From: an uncultured Chlorobiota bacterium
Lineage (GTDB): Bacteria > Bacteroidota > Ignavibacteria > UBA10030 > UBA6906
Assembly: GCA_900696645.1 (NCBI GenBank)
Contig: CAADGV010000043.1
Location: 1 to 64,000 of the forward strand
Direction: 5' to 3'
DNA: 64,000 bases
Shown: piece by piece, positions 1 to 9,567 of the stretch
Layout: every line of letters begins with the position of its first letter
Position numbering within the stretch: position 1 is the first letter of the stretch
Made by a program: the position numbers and the translations under genes
The notes under the pieces: model-generated
Databases searched by the model: none
What the model saw: only the letters and a program-made list of their open reading frames with translations
Told to the model about the DNA's origin: nothing

Positions 1-3000
1 CAGGCTGATACCGGTTGAACGCATGCGTCACGGGGCTGAACGGCGCCACCGTCGATGAACGCCAGCCGCTGTCGCCTGCTGCAATATACGTCGACCAACC
101 TGCCGGCGGGAAGACGCCGCTCTCGAAATCTTCAAACAACACAACGCCGGGAAGTGCCGGAGTATACTCGTCAGCACCGATGTCGGGTGTTGTGGCGTTT
201 CGCGTGTCGCCATCGATGTCAACCGTGATGGCTGCAATGGGCGTGCCCGCATTGCTCACAACACTCGGCTGTGACGGATCGATATGAAGATCCGATGCAG
301 CATTCACAAAGAACGGATCGCCATTGACGCTGTTAAGATCCTGGCCGGTAAAGGTTCTCCATCCCGTAAGGTCGGGAACATCCGTCGTACCCTGGCGGGC
401 AAGAACACCGTTCGGCCCTGACACAAAATAGTCGTTATAGTCAATCGTACCAAATGTCGTTGCCGTACTCACGGCGTAGATTGCATACGCTTTGCTTGCT
501 CCTTCTCCCGTAAGTGAATTGGAGAAGATGTTGTTGCGCATATCAAGTCCGGTCGCCGTGGAAACGGTAACAATAAATGCCGAACTCAGGTTTGTCGTTC
601 CTGTACCAAAGAACGATCCTGTGAGACTGACACTGTTGTAGTATATCTTGTGGTTTGTTCCGCCTGCAATGCGGATACCGTACGGATTGCTCAGTGTACT
701 TGTTCCGCCTCCGTTGCTCCGCAGGTCGGAAATCATGTTGTTGGCAACCAGATTGTTTGTCGAGCCTGTGGCGGTGTTGAAATTAATACCGACAGCACCG
801 GCCGCTGTACCGGCAAACATTGAATGGAGTTTCCTGATTGTGTTGCCGGCAATCGTGGCATTACTCACGTTCACGTCAAGATGAATGCCGGTAACCGCCA
901 GGTTCGTTGACTGAATGATGTTGAAAATAGTGTTACCCGCAACCATCGCCGAGTCGGTATTGCCGATTTCAATGCCGCGATAGCTAACCTCGTATCCCGG
1001 AACATCGGAGCCGATGATGTTGTTGCGTACGATCAGACCCGTCTGAATGCCGGTTGTGGCGACACCGCGTGTATACACAGCGAAGCGCATGCGCTCGAAC
1101 GTGTTGTTCTCAACAACAAGATTGTTGTTGTGCGCACCGGTTCCGGTGCTGGTGATGGTTTGCCCGGCAGCGTACACACCCATAACATTAGTGGTATCGT
1201 TCCGTCCGGCCACAAGTTTGCTGTTCTTGATCGTGATATTCTCGGCGCCGGCATTCGTGCCGAGACTCGCCAACCAGATAATGCCCGAGTTTGTGGACTG
1301 CGAAATGTTTGCCAGCGTGAGATTCTTTGATGTCCCACCGGAATTCGAACCATCAATCATAATATTGTCGGCACCGTTGAACTTCATCAGGAAGCCTGCA
1401 ATATCACCCGACACCGTGGGCGATGCACCGGAAGCAGGCTTGATGGTCACGGTAAACGGACCGCCGGCCCCGTAGCGAACCGGATCCAGTTCAGCCGATG
1501 CAGGCTCGGTTGTTCCTTCATTAAGAATGGAAAGAGTAACATTGCCTGTAAGCACGGCACCATTGATGGCGTCAAATGCCGCCTTCAGACTGGAGTAGGT
1601 GCCTGTTGCTGTGCCAACTGTGTATGTGCCACCTGCAATAGTACCGAGCGCTCTGTAGCTGCTCGGATTTGTTGGTGGAATGGACGCTGCAGGCGGGTTG
1701 GTCGTGAAGCCTCCTGCACCGACAGACGGGAATACACCCACGTTGTTCAGGCTATCCTGCGCAGCGATGTAGTAATACACCGTATCGCCGCTAACTGTAC
1801 CGGCACCGAATGAGAAAGTGAAGTCGTTACCACTCACATACGTACCTGTTGCGCCGGTGTACGTTCCGCCGCTGTTGATCTTCCAGTACAATACGGGCCG
1901 ACCGATTCCGGTTGTAGGTACGCCCGAAAGATCGGAAATGGCCGCCGTAAGTACCTGAACCGTCCCGGCAGAAACATCACCCACCGGAGTGTAGATGATC
2001 GAGGGAGGAGTCAAGTCTGCACCAATTCCCGCAAACTCATCTGCGCCAATGTCGGGTGAAGTTGCGTTGCGCAGATTGCCGTCAAAGTCCTGCGTTATCG
2101 CGATTGGAGCAGTAACGGGTGTTCCGCCGCTTTCCAACTGTGTCGGCACTGCAGGATTGATATGGAGGTTATACGGCGTTGTGGCCGCATTGATGAACGG
2201 CGGGTTTTCGCCAATAGAATTGGCATCGCGAGGAGCAACACGTGCCTTGAACGCCGCAAGTGTGGAGTCGGCATTCGTTACGCCTGCCAATGTTCCTTCT
2301 CCATAGAAGTACCGGCGTTCGCCTGCCGCTGTATTCACATAGAAGTCGTTATTATTCGATTCAGCCGCGTAGCTCGTCAACGTTGCGCTGGACCTTCGGT
2401 ACGCAACCGTTCCGCCGCCGGTCGGGCCGGGCGTGGAGAGATTCACGACCACGTTGTTCCGCAAATCCGATATCGGGCCGGTATTCATGAAAATACCCGA
2501 CGTTCCGAAATTTGTTGCCGATGTACTTGCAGCATTCAGGAATATAGTATTGTAGAAGAGACCAATGTAGCTTGTGGTCGTCGTAGCCGTGACGTTGATA
2601 CCCGCGACAGCATTGTTCGCAATCGAGTTCTCCGCACGGATATCGGAAATATAGTTGTTGTAGATAAATGTACTGTCGGATGTGCCGAGCCGCGTAATAC
2701 CAAATGCGCTCGCTGTTGTGGTCGTGCCGGTGGTAGCAATATTCCGGATAGTGTTATTGAAAATCCGGTATGCAATGCCGGTCTGCACATTGATGCCGGT
2801 TGCAGTTCCCGACGCTCCACCCGTGACCAGCGAGTCAATCAGGTTTCCGCTGATTTCCGTATTCTGTGCAGTCGTTACCGACGAGAGGTTTATACCATAG
2901 AGAGAGCCGGAGTTCGAGGCGATGTTTCTGATAATATTGTTCCGGATTCGCAAGTTAACGGGGTTGCTGATTTGGTAGATTCCATACACTGCCCCCGTAC

Positions 3001-5155
3001 CCGGCGATGAGCTGTTCCCCATGTTGTTATTTTCAATATGAAGGTTCAGGGGATAGTTGGAAGTTGTATAGATGAAGTAAATCGTTCCGGTCGTTGTACC
3101 CGTCCGGTTGACACTCAGCGTGTTGTTTGTCACGCTTTGAGTGTTGGTCGTGCCGGTCGTTGCGCCTGTTTGCAGGCTGATACAAGCAACCTGTGACGTT
3201 GTTCCCTCGTTGGTCAACGAGATGTTATTACCGTCAATTGTCACGTCGGTATTGATGCCTGCACCGAAGAATACGCCATAGACTGTTCCAGTGCCTCCGG
3301 AACCGCCCGTAATGGTATTATTCTTGACGGAAACAGAATCCTGATAAATGCCATACACGGCATAGGCAATAGAGGTGCCGCCTGCAAAGTCACTGATTGT
3401 GTTGCCGTTAGATGGCGCACCGACTTCATTTCCATTGTCAAAGAACTCGTAGGGTGCCGTGGTGTGAGCAAATCCGCGCAACAGAACAGCGCCATAGGCA
3501 TTTGAAAACGTATTGCCGTAAATCTTGACGTTCTCACTGCGTCCGCCTGTGGAGGTCACCGTTGCGTTAGTCGTTCCCGAGATATTGGTAACACCAATAC
3601 CGAACGAATAGATGGCTGCTTTGTTCAGCGTAATTGTGCAGTTCTTGATTGTTATGTTCTTGCAGGCATCGTCGCCTGAGAATTTCTTCAAGTAGTAGCC
3701 ATATTCCATCATTCCGACGCCGGTAAATGTCGGGTCAGTCTGCAAGTCAATTCCGTCGAACGTGATGTAGTCGCCGCCGTTAATAATGACGATACCGTCG
3801 CCGTGATTGCCAACCGTTGTTGACGACGCGACTGTTCCGGGGTTTAGCGGAACGATCTTGGGATTTGCCCCGACCCCGCTCTTCTGGAAGACGATCTGAT
3901 CGGCCGAAGTGCCGCTTGCTGTGATTTCCGGCGGGTTCTCGGTAAATGTCTGTCCCGCACTGACGTTAAATATAATGCCTCCTACCGGAACTGGACCCGC
4001 ATTGAGGGCAGTAATGGCATCTGTGAATGAGTTGTAGTTATCGCCGCCTGTCGGGATCGTGTTATTGATGGTCTTCACCACTGCGCTCGATCCCGCAACG
4101 GGTGCAAAGGCGATTCCGCGAAACGCCGTACTTGCGGCCGCTGTTGCAAGCGTCGTCGCGGTGCTCGCCGCTCCCGTGTCAATTACCTGAATCAACACGC
4201 TGGTGGTTGTGTTTGCATAGATTACAGGATTCGCTCCGCTCCAGTCCACTATCAGGCCGCGTACGGAGGTTGTTGTTGTTCCGTTATTCAAAAGGATGTA
4301 GGCCAGGCTCCACGTTCCGGCACTGAGCGTCCATTTCTGGATGCCGCCGCCGTTTGCTACTGTCCCGTCATCCGCCATGTACAGTGTGTTGCCATCAGGG
4401 CTGATGGCAAAGCCGTAGTTGCTGTGCGTGCCGGTTGTCGGCAAACCGGGCAGCAGGGTCACGATTTGGCCATCGGTTGTCGGCAGGCCCGTTCCAACCG
4501 TATTCACACCCAGATTTGCGCCCGTTGCGCTTGAGGTATACAACTGGCCGTTAAAGACATTCACCCACCGCATGTTGGTTGTGGTGGTATGAAGGCCTGT
4601 CGTTGTGGTCGAGCCGAGGGTCGTGTAGCGGGTACCCGCCGAGGCACCCTGGCCCGAACCGCCGTTGCCGGTTACCCAGATATTCGTGCCGTCCGTTGAA
4701 ACTGCGCCGCGAATATTACTTCCGTTGAACGCATCCGTCAATCGGGTTGTTGCGTTGATGACTTCCATCGCATCCACTCGTGCAACAACTCGGTTCAGCG
4801 TGTCGGCATAGGCGGTTGTCACGCCCGCTGTTCCAGCATCCCTGTCATAGCCTGTAAAAAACAGGTATTGCCCGTTCGTGGATCGGGTCATCCCTCCTTC
4901 ACTGGTCGCCGAGCCTGAAAGAGTCACTCTACCCGGTCCAGTTGACGGAATAGTAACAGTTTGTACGAGTGTACCCGTTGTTGTGTACTCGTCCAGAAAA
5001 GCGGCGGTGGCGTTACTGCTCAACGCCCCCGAGCCGTCGCCGACTCTGAGTATGACGATATTCCCGTTCGTGAACTGCCCCCACCCTGTTGTCACAGGCG
5101 CAAGCAACACAAGAACGAGGACTGAAAAAATGAACAATGCGTGAGCTTTCTTCAT
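1..5155 (-). CDS. Giant secreted surface protein, partial (C-terminus beyond left edge): signal peptide, propeller-like N-terminal region, right-handed beta-helix-type repeats, start of a cleaved-adhesin/choice-of-anchor-J-like domain
   Basis: Manual minus-strand translation is open from ATG at 5155 (MKKAHALFIFSVLVLVLLAPVTTGWGQFTNG...) to position 1 (...GVVLFEDFESGVFPPAGWSTYIAAGDSGWRSS...THAFNRYQP). Many N-x-I/F-x-x-I/N-N-N-x-I beta-helix-like repeats; DIGADE[F/Y] motif twice. Absent from the ORF track, presumably because it has no stop in the window. Confidence 0.88.
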   Translation of the reverse strand, partial: MKKAHALFIFSVLVLVLLAPVTTGWGQFTNGNIVILRVGDGSGALSSNATAAFLDEYTTTGTLVQTVTIPSTGPGRVTLSGSATSEGGMTRSTNGQYLFFTGYDRDAGTAGVTTAYADTLNRVVARVDAMEVINATTRLTDAFNGSNIRGAVSTDGTNIWVTGNGGSGQGASAGTRYTTLGSTTTTGLHTTTTNMRWVNVFNGQLYTSSATGANLGVNTVGTGLPTTDGQIVTLLPGLPTTGTHSNYGFAISPDGNTLYMADDGTVANGGGIQKWTLSAGTWSLAYILLNNGTTTTSVRGLIVDWSGANPVIYANTTTSVLIQVIDTGAASTATTLATAAASTAFRGIAFAPVAGSSAVVKTINNTIPTGGDNYNSFTDAITALNAGPVPVGGIIFNVSAGQTFTENPPEITASGTSADQIVFQKSGVGANPKIVPLNPGTVASSTTVGNHGDGIVIINGGDYITFDGIDLQTDPTFTGVGMMEYGYYLKKFSGDDACKNITIKNCTITLNKAAIYSFGIGVTNISGTTNATVTSTGGRSENVKIYGNTFSNAYGAVLLRGFAHTTAPYEFFDNGNEVGAPSNGNTISDFAGGTSIAYAVYGIYQDSVSVKNNTITGGSGGTGTVYGVFFGAGINTDVTIDGNNISLTNEGTTSQVACISLQTGATTGTTNTQSVTNNTLSVNRTGTTTGTIYFIYTTSNYPLNLHIENNNMGNSSSPGTGAVYGIYQISNPVNLRIRNNIIRNIASNSGSLYGINLSSVTTAQNTEISGNLIDSLVTGGASGTATGINVQTGIAYRIFNNTIRNIATTGTTTTASAFGITRLGTSDSTFIYNNYISDIRAENSIANNAVAGINVTATTTTSYIGLFYNTIFLNAASTSATNFGTSGIFMNTGPISDLRNNVVVNLSTPGPTGGGTVAYRRSSATLTSYAAESNNNDFYVNTAAGERRYFYGEGTLAGVTNADSTLAAFKARVAPRDANSIGENPPFINAATTPYNLHINPAVPTQLESGGTPVTAPIAITQDFDGNLRNATSPDIGADEFAGIGADLTPPSIIYTPVGDVSAGTVQVLTAAISDLSGVPTTGIGRPVLYWKINSGGTYTGATGTYVSGNDFTFSFGAGTVSGDTVYYYIAAQDSLNNVGVFPSVGAGGFTTNPPAASIPPTNPSSYRALGTIAGGTYTVGTATGTYSSLKAAFDAINGAVLTGNVTLSILNEGTTEPASAELDPVRYGAGGPFTVTIKPASGASPTVSGDIAGFLMKFNGADNIMIDGSNSGGTSKNLTLANISQSTNSGIIWLASLGTNAGAENITIKNSKLVAGRNDTTNVMGVYAAGQTITSTGTGAHNNNLVVENNTFERMRFAVYTRGVATTGIQTGLIVRNNIIGSDVPGYEVSYRGIEIGNTDSAMVAGNTIFNIIQSTNLAVTGIHLDVNVSNATIAGNTIRKLHSMFAGTAAGAVGINFNTATGSTNNLVANNMISDLRSNGGGTSTLSNPYGIRIAGGTNHKIYYNSVSLTGSFFGTGTTNLSSAFIVTVSTATGLDMRNNIFSNSLTGEGASKAYAIYAVSTATTFGTIDYNDYFVSGPNGVLARQGTTDVPDLTGWRTFTGQDLNSVNGDPFFVNAASDLHIDPSQPSVVSNAGTPIAAITVDIDGDTRNATTPDIGADEYTPALPGVVLFEDFESGVFPPAGWSTYIAAGDSGWRSSTVAPFSPVTHAFNRYQP

Positions 5156-5510
5156 GATTCCTCCATGAATATGCTGAGATGAATGTAAGTGTTGATGTGA
5201 GATATGTGAGTGTGCCCCGGATTGTGACCGGGCACGCAAGCGTGCAGACAAGAAGGTTATAGTATCTTTCACAACTCCTCTGTATGAAGTGTGGAACAAC
5301 AACCCGACTTGATTGTAATTGAGAGGAATGAACCCCCTAAACCAATACAACGTGAAGTATATTTGCCCTTCCCTGCATTGCCTTGCGTCGTTCCCGAAAT
5401 AACAGGTTGAGGTTAGAGTAAGAGTTTTGATGCGATCCGGGAGTCTGACTGCGTGATATTAACTTAGCAATGCATAGCGAGAGATGCAAGAAAAATCTCC
5501 CCGAAATACA

Positions 5511-5536
5511 AAGAGGCTTGATTGCTCAAGCCTCTT
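5511..5536 (-). terminator. Rho-independent terminator downstream of the 5595-7346 gene
   Basis: Inverted repeat aagaggcttg-attgct-caagcctctt; on the minus strand followed by TTTGTATTTC. Confidence 0.65.
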
Positions 5537-5594
5537 TACAGTTACCGCACACAGTACGGACAGTTACATAGATGTGTGGCGTTGATGTCCCAAC

Positions 5595-7346
5595 TTATTT
5601 CATCAATACCATCTTCTTTGACTCCTGATACGAGCCTGCTGACATTTTATACACATACACTCCGCTCGGAAGTTTTGCTCCGTCAAATGTTACTTGATAC
5701 GAACCGCGCGAAAGGTTCTCGTTCAGTAACGTCGCCACTTCCTGACCGAGCAGATTGTACACTTTGATGCTGACAAGTCCCGCCTGCGCAACCGTGTAAT
5801 CGATCTTGGTTGATGGATTGAAAGGATTCGGGTAGTTCTGGTTCAACTTGAACGAGTTGGCAACCGTGCCCCCCTCACCCACGCTCACCGGAGGTATCGG
5901 AAGCCGGTAGAACACTTGTCGTGTTCGTGAAGGACGGGCTCCTAAGTCTGGCGTGGCAATCACATACGAACCCGGCTCGGGATCCTCCTGCCATGTCAGG
6001 TTAACAAACCCGGCGGGGTTCCAACGCGACACGCTGGGGAACCGTTCGTCGAGATTCGGCGTGTTAGTAAGATTCACCGGAGCGCTCCACGTCACCCCGT
6101 TATTCTCCGAACGTGAATAGAAGAGATCACCGTAGTTCAGCCCGTTCGAAGCGGTGTCGTTCGTCATCGCCTGATACACAATCACGAGTGTATTGCCTGA
6201 TTTGGCAATCACCGGCCAACCGATGTTCAGGTGATTCGATTGTCCAGTCATTGGAGGTACTTTCACGTTCGGCGTATTCGTCGTATTGCCAACGACAACA
6301 TATCCTGTTGCCTGGCTCCAAAAGAGAATTTGTCCCTGATTGTTTCTTGGCGAAGTCAGGTTCTGTTCACCGAGAGCCATGAGCGGCGTGTTGCCATCCC
6401 AAAGAAAATCAGACCCAACCCAAAGGCGAAACGTATCTGTTGCTGTTTCTCTGCCGGGAGGCGAAATGGGATATATTTGCTGGGCATTTACACTCCAAGA
6501 TTCACCGTTGTTTGTCGAAACATGCCACCAAGCGCCCGCAGTAGTTGCACCGTTCAATAGCGTACCGACACGGCCGTTGTCATTCGCATACGTGGGGTTA
6601 CGCCCTCCCTGCCGATTGGTATCGGGAAACTGTTCCCAGTTAGACCATGAGGCGAAATCTGTTGTTCGCGTGCGAAGGAAGAAATACGGGATTGCCCCCG
6701 TGTTGAGAGAAGCAGTCATGACAACTGAACCATCCGATGGACCGGCGACGTTCGGCCAGATTGGCTGCAACGTCCCGGAAAGAGCTACAGTTGGCGGCGC
6801 ATTCAACTCACTGAACGCTCCGGCACCTTCGGGTGAATCAATGAAGGTAGTTGACTGTGTGCCCGAGATGGTACTGTGATTTGCAATTGCAGGCAATCCT
6901 GCGTTCGGGCCCTTCAACAACGTCAGGGTAGGAAAGCCGGACAGCCGTGATGGAACGCGGAGATTGTTGAAGTTATTCCAGGTTGTGCCGTTATCCGTGC
7001 TGAACGCGTAACCTGTCCGGCGGCTGGTGGCAAACGCCGCGGAATCTTCGGACAACATGTAGATGGCGTGGATATTACCGTTTGCCGGATTGACCTGGAT
7101 ATGTTGAACGGCTCCTCCGTTCGATTGGTAATCGTAGTACCCGCTAAGCGTTGTGTACGTTCCGACCACGGGGCGCGAAAACGGACTGATATTATCGGGC
7201 GTGATGGTTGTTGCATCGACCCGATCAAAAAGCTGCTCCGTTTCAACATGCGCGTTCTGCAACGGATTGCTTTTGCCGCCGGAGCCTGCAAAAGCGAACG
7301 TAACGACCAGGCACATCAGGCAAACAAGCAGTAGCCATCGTGTCAT
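5595..7346 (-). CDS. Secreted Asp-box (BNR-like) protein with T9SS type A sorting domain, paralog 1
   Basis: Signal peptide; Asp-boxes STDNGTTW, STNNGESW, SENNGVTW; C-terminus NYPNPFNPSTKIDYTV...GVYVYKMSAGSYQESKKMVLMK; GGAGG upstream of ATG. Confidence 0.9.
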   Translation of the reverse strand: MTRWLLLVCLMCLVVTFAFAGSGGKSNPLQNAHVETEQLFDRVDATTITPDNISPFSRPVVGTYTTLSGYYDYQSNGGAVQHIQVNPANGNIHAIYMLSEDSAAFATSRRTGYAFSTDNGTTWNNFNNLRVPSRLSGFPTLTLLKGPNAGLPAIANHSTISGTQSTTFIDSPEGAGAFSELNAPPTVALSGTLQPIWPNVAGPSDGSVVMTASLNTGAIPYFFLRTRTTDFASWSNWEQFPDTNRQGGRNPTYANDNGRVGTLLNGATTAGAWWHVSTNNGESWSVNAQQIYPISPPGRETATDTFRLWVGSDFLWDGNTPLMALGEQNLTSPRNNQGQILFWSQATGYVVVGNTTNTPNVKVPPMTGQSNHLNIGWPVIAKSGNTLVIVYQAMTNDTASNGLNYGDLFYSRSENNGVTWSAPVNLTNTPNLDERFPSVSRWNPAGFVNLTWQEDPEPGSYVIATPDLGARPSRTRQVFYRLPIPPVSVGEGGTVANSFKLNQNYPNPFNPSTKIDYTVAQAGLVSIKVYNLLGQEVATLLNENLSRGSYQVTFDGAKLPSGVYVYKMSAGSYQESKKMVLMK

Positions 7347-7504
7347 GGTTGACCTCCTTACTTTAGTGGATGAATGGGATTGAGAATCAGGATTGACCGA
7401 TAAAATGAACGTATTGGGCAGAATAAAAGCAAGAGAATCACTGGATTTTCGGTGTGTGATATGGCATTATGAATAGAACGCGGATGAGGCGATTGGAACT
7501 GTTA

Positions 7505-7562
7505 TTGATCCTGATTCACACATCAGTGCAGATCCGTATCATCAGTGTCATCTGTGTTCCAT
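7505..7562. repeat. Short degenerate intergenic repeat tract
   Basis: ctgattcacacatcagtgcagatccgtatcatcagtgtcatctgtgttccatt: imperfect ~11-12 bp units of the form (c)atc(a/t)gtgt. Confidence 0.35.
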
Positions 7563-7568
7563 TCTCAT

Positions 7569-7601
7569 AAAAAAAGGCGCAAGAGCTTCCGCCCTTGCGC
7601 C
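7569..7601 (-). terminator. Rho-independent terminator downstream of the 7627-9393 gene
   Basis: ggcgcaag...cttgcgcc stem (7576-7601), followed on the minus strand by a T7 run. Confidence 0.8.
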
Positions 7602-7626
7602 AATAGCGAAACGTGTACGTCGATCC

Positions 7627-9393
7627 TTATTTCATCAATACCATCTTTTTCGACTGTTGATACGCTCCGGCTGTCATTTTGTAGATGTAGACACCGCTCG
7701 ATAAGCGGGAGCCGTCGAACGTTGCCTGGTACGTTCCGGGAGAGACGTTCTGATTCACAACCGTTGCAACCTCCTGTCCGAGCATATTGTACACCTTGAT
7801 GCTCACCGGACCCGATTGTCCGACGGTATAATCGATATTCGTAGTCGGGTTGAAGGGATTAGGATAATTCTGGCTGAGCTTGAACGAATTCGCCAATCCT
7901 GCACCCCCCTCATCAACCGATGTTGTGAACTGAATCGGGTTTACGCGCAGAAACATCTGGTACGTCCGGATCGTGTCCGGCGCAGGAGGCTGTCCGCTGC
8001 CCGGAAATGCGTACAAACCACTTCCGCCTGTTTTTTGCGACCAGACCATATTGAACTCACCCGGTGCATTCCATTTCGAAACGCTCGGATACTTCTCGTC
8101 GGTTGTCGGGGTATTGGTGATGCGTTGCGGAGCGCCCCAAGAGGCACCGCCGTTTGATGACGCAACATACCACAAATCGCCGTAGTGCCAGCCATGACGA
8201 TCCGTGTCGGGTTGGAATGCCTGGTACGCGACTACGATAGTATTTCCCGAAAGCCCGATCGAGGGCCAACCATGGGAATCACGGTGGAACCTTTGGTTCA
8301 AGGGATCGACCGTGTATTTTGTCGAATCGAACGGCACCGCCACAACGAAGCCCGTTGCCTGACTCCAGAAAATAATATCCGCATCGCCCACAAATCCTTG
8401 ATCAACCTTGAACTCGCTGAAGATCATGAGCGGATTCTCGCCATCATAAACAAAATCGGCATGAACATACGAGAAGAATGTATCTGCCCCGACAATTCGC
8501 TGACTGAGAACATTGGTTGGGGCACTCCACGTTACGCCGTTGTTCGTTGATTCTCTCCATCGATTCCCCAGAACTGCTGTGCCGTTCGAGGTATTCCATA
8601 AAATGCCGACCTTTCCGGTATTGTTCGCGTGAACCGGGTACCGTCCGCCGCTCTGAACCTCGCCGGGGAACGTCGTCCAAGTCGGATCCCAGGTCGTAAA
8701 ATCATTCTGCATTCGGTTGTGATGGCCTACTCCTGTTGTCAGGTTCTGGTCATTCTGCGAAGCGGCGACGATCATGGAACCGTCACTCGCGCTACCGACA
8801 AACGGCCAGATTGGCTCAAGTGCCTGTCCGAGTATGGGTGGTGAATTCAATTCGCTGAAGGCTCCCGCGCCTTCCGGCGAGTCGACGAAGAGCTTGGCAA
8901 TAGTCGGCGTTCCGTCCGGATGGCTTGCGATTACGGGCAGACCGGCATTTGCGCCCTTCAGCAAGTCGATTGTCGGAAATCCCGATCGCGACAGCGGCAC
9001 CGTAATGTTGTTGAAGTTGTTCCAAGAGACGCCGCCGTTGGAGCTGAACGCATAGCCAACGCGTCTGCTTGCATTCAGGCCTGCCGTGGAATCCGTGGCA
9101 AGCATGTAGACGACGTGAATGTTTCCGTTGGCAGGATTGACCCGAATGTGCTGCACCGCTCCGCCGTTGGATTGGTAATCATAAAAACCCGTCAGGGTTG
9201 TGAATGTCCCGACAGTTGGCGTCAGTCTCGACCAATCCGGCTCCGGAGCGCGGTTGATCGGAACATTCATATCAACAGGCTGGCGTTCATTCGGGATTGC
9301 TTCGGGAACCGGCCGTTTTCTTTCACCGCCTGCGAATGCAAGCGAAACCGTCAATACACTGAGCAGACTCAGCGATAAGAACTTTCTCATCAT
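7627..9393 (-). CDS. Secreted Asp-box protein with T9SS type A sorting domain, paralog 2
   Basis: Start chosen at MMRKFLSLSLLSVL (CGGAGGT just upstream) rather than the track start 9432. Asp-boxes SSNGGVSW, STNNGVTW, SSNGGASW; C-terminal NYPNPFNPTTNIDYTV...YKMTAGAYQQSKKMVLMK. Confidence 0.9.
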   Translation of the reverse strand: MMRKFLSLSLLSVLTVSLAFAGGERKRPVPEAIPNERQPVDMNVPINRAPEPDWSRLTPTVGTFTTLTGFYDYQSNGGAVQHIRVNPANGNIHVVYMLATDSTAGLNASRRVGYAFSSNGGVSWNNFNNITVPLSRSGFPTIDLLKGANAGLPVIASHPDGTPTIAKLFVDSPEGAGAFSELNSPPILGQALEPIWPFVGSASDGSMIVAASQNDQNLTTGVGHHNRMQNDFTTWDPTWTTFPGEVQSGGRYPVHANNTGKVGILWNTSNGTAVLGNRWRESTNNGVTWSAPTNVLSQRIVGADTFFSYVHADFVYDGENPLMIFSEFKVDQGFVGDADIIFWSQATGFVVAVPFDSTKYTVDPLNQRFHRDSHGWPSIGLSGNTIVVAYQAFQPDTDRHGWHYGDLWYVASSNGGASWGAPQRITNTPTTDEKYPSVSKWNAPGEFNMVWSQKTGGSGLYAFPGSGQPPAPDTIRTYQMFLRVNPIQFTTSVDEGGAGLANSFKLSQNYPNPFNPTTNIDYTVGQSGPVSIKVYNMLGQEVATVVNQNVSPGTYQATFDGSRLSSGVYIYKMTAGAYQQSKKMVLMK

Positions 9394-9478
9394 TGCATAC
9401 CTCCGACTTTGGTTAAAATATGGTTGACTCATTTGAAATCAAGCAAATAGTCCAGCTAAATACAAGAGCGGACCTGAC

Positions 9479-9513
9479 AAAAAAAAAAAACGTAGCGACC
9501 CGGGGCCGCTACG
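9479..9513 (-). terminator. Rho-independent terminator downstream of the 9568-11298 gene
   Basis: cgtagcg-acccggggc-cgctacg stem followed on the minus strand by a ~12-T run. Confidence 0.85.
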
Positions 9514-9567
9514 CGATAGGTGAAAACGACAACGCTTCTGAAACTGAATGATAAAGGACAGCCGTTC

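Noticed and set aside
2162-3010. 282-aa plus-strand ORF (and the other plus-strand ORFs in 1-5150)
   Set aside because: Antisense to the continuous minus-strand giant gene; Arg/Cys-rich translation with no recognisable motifs.
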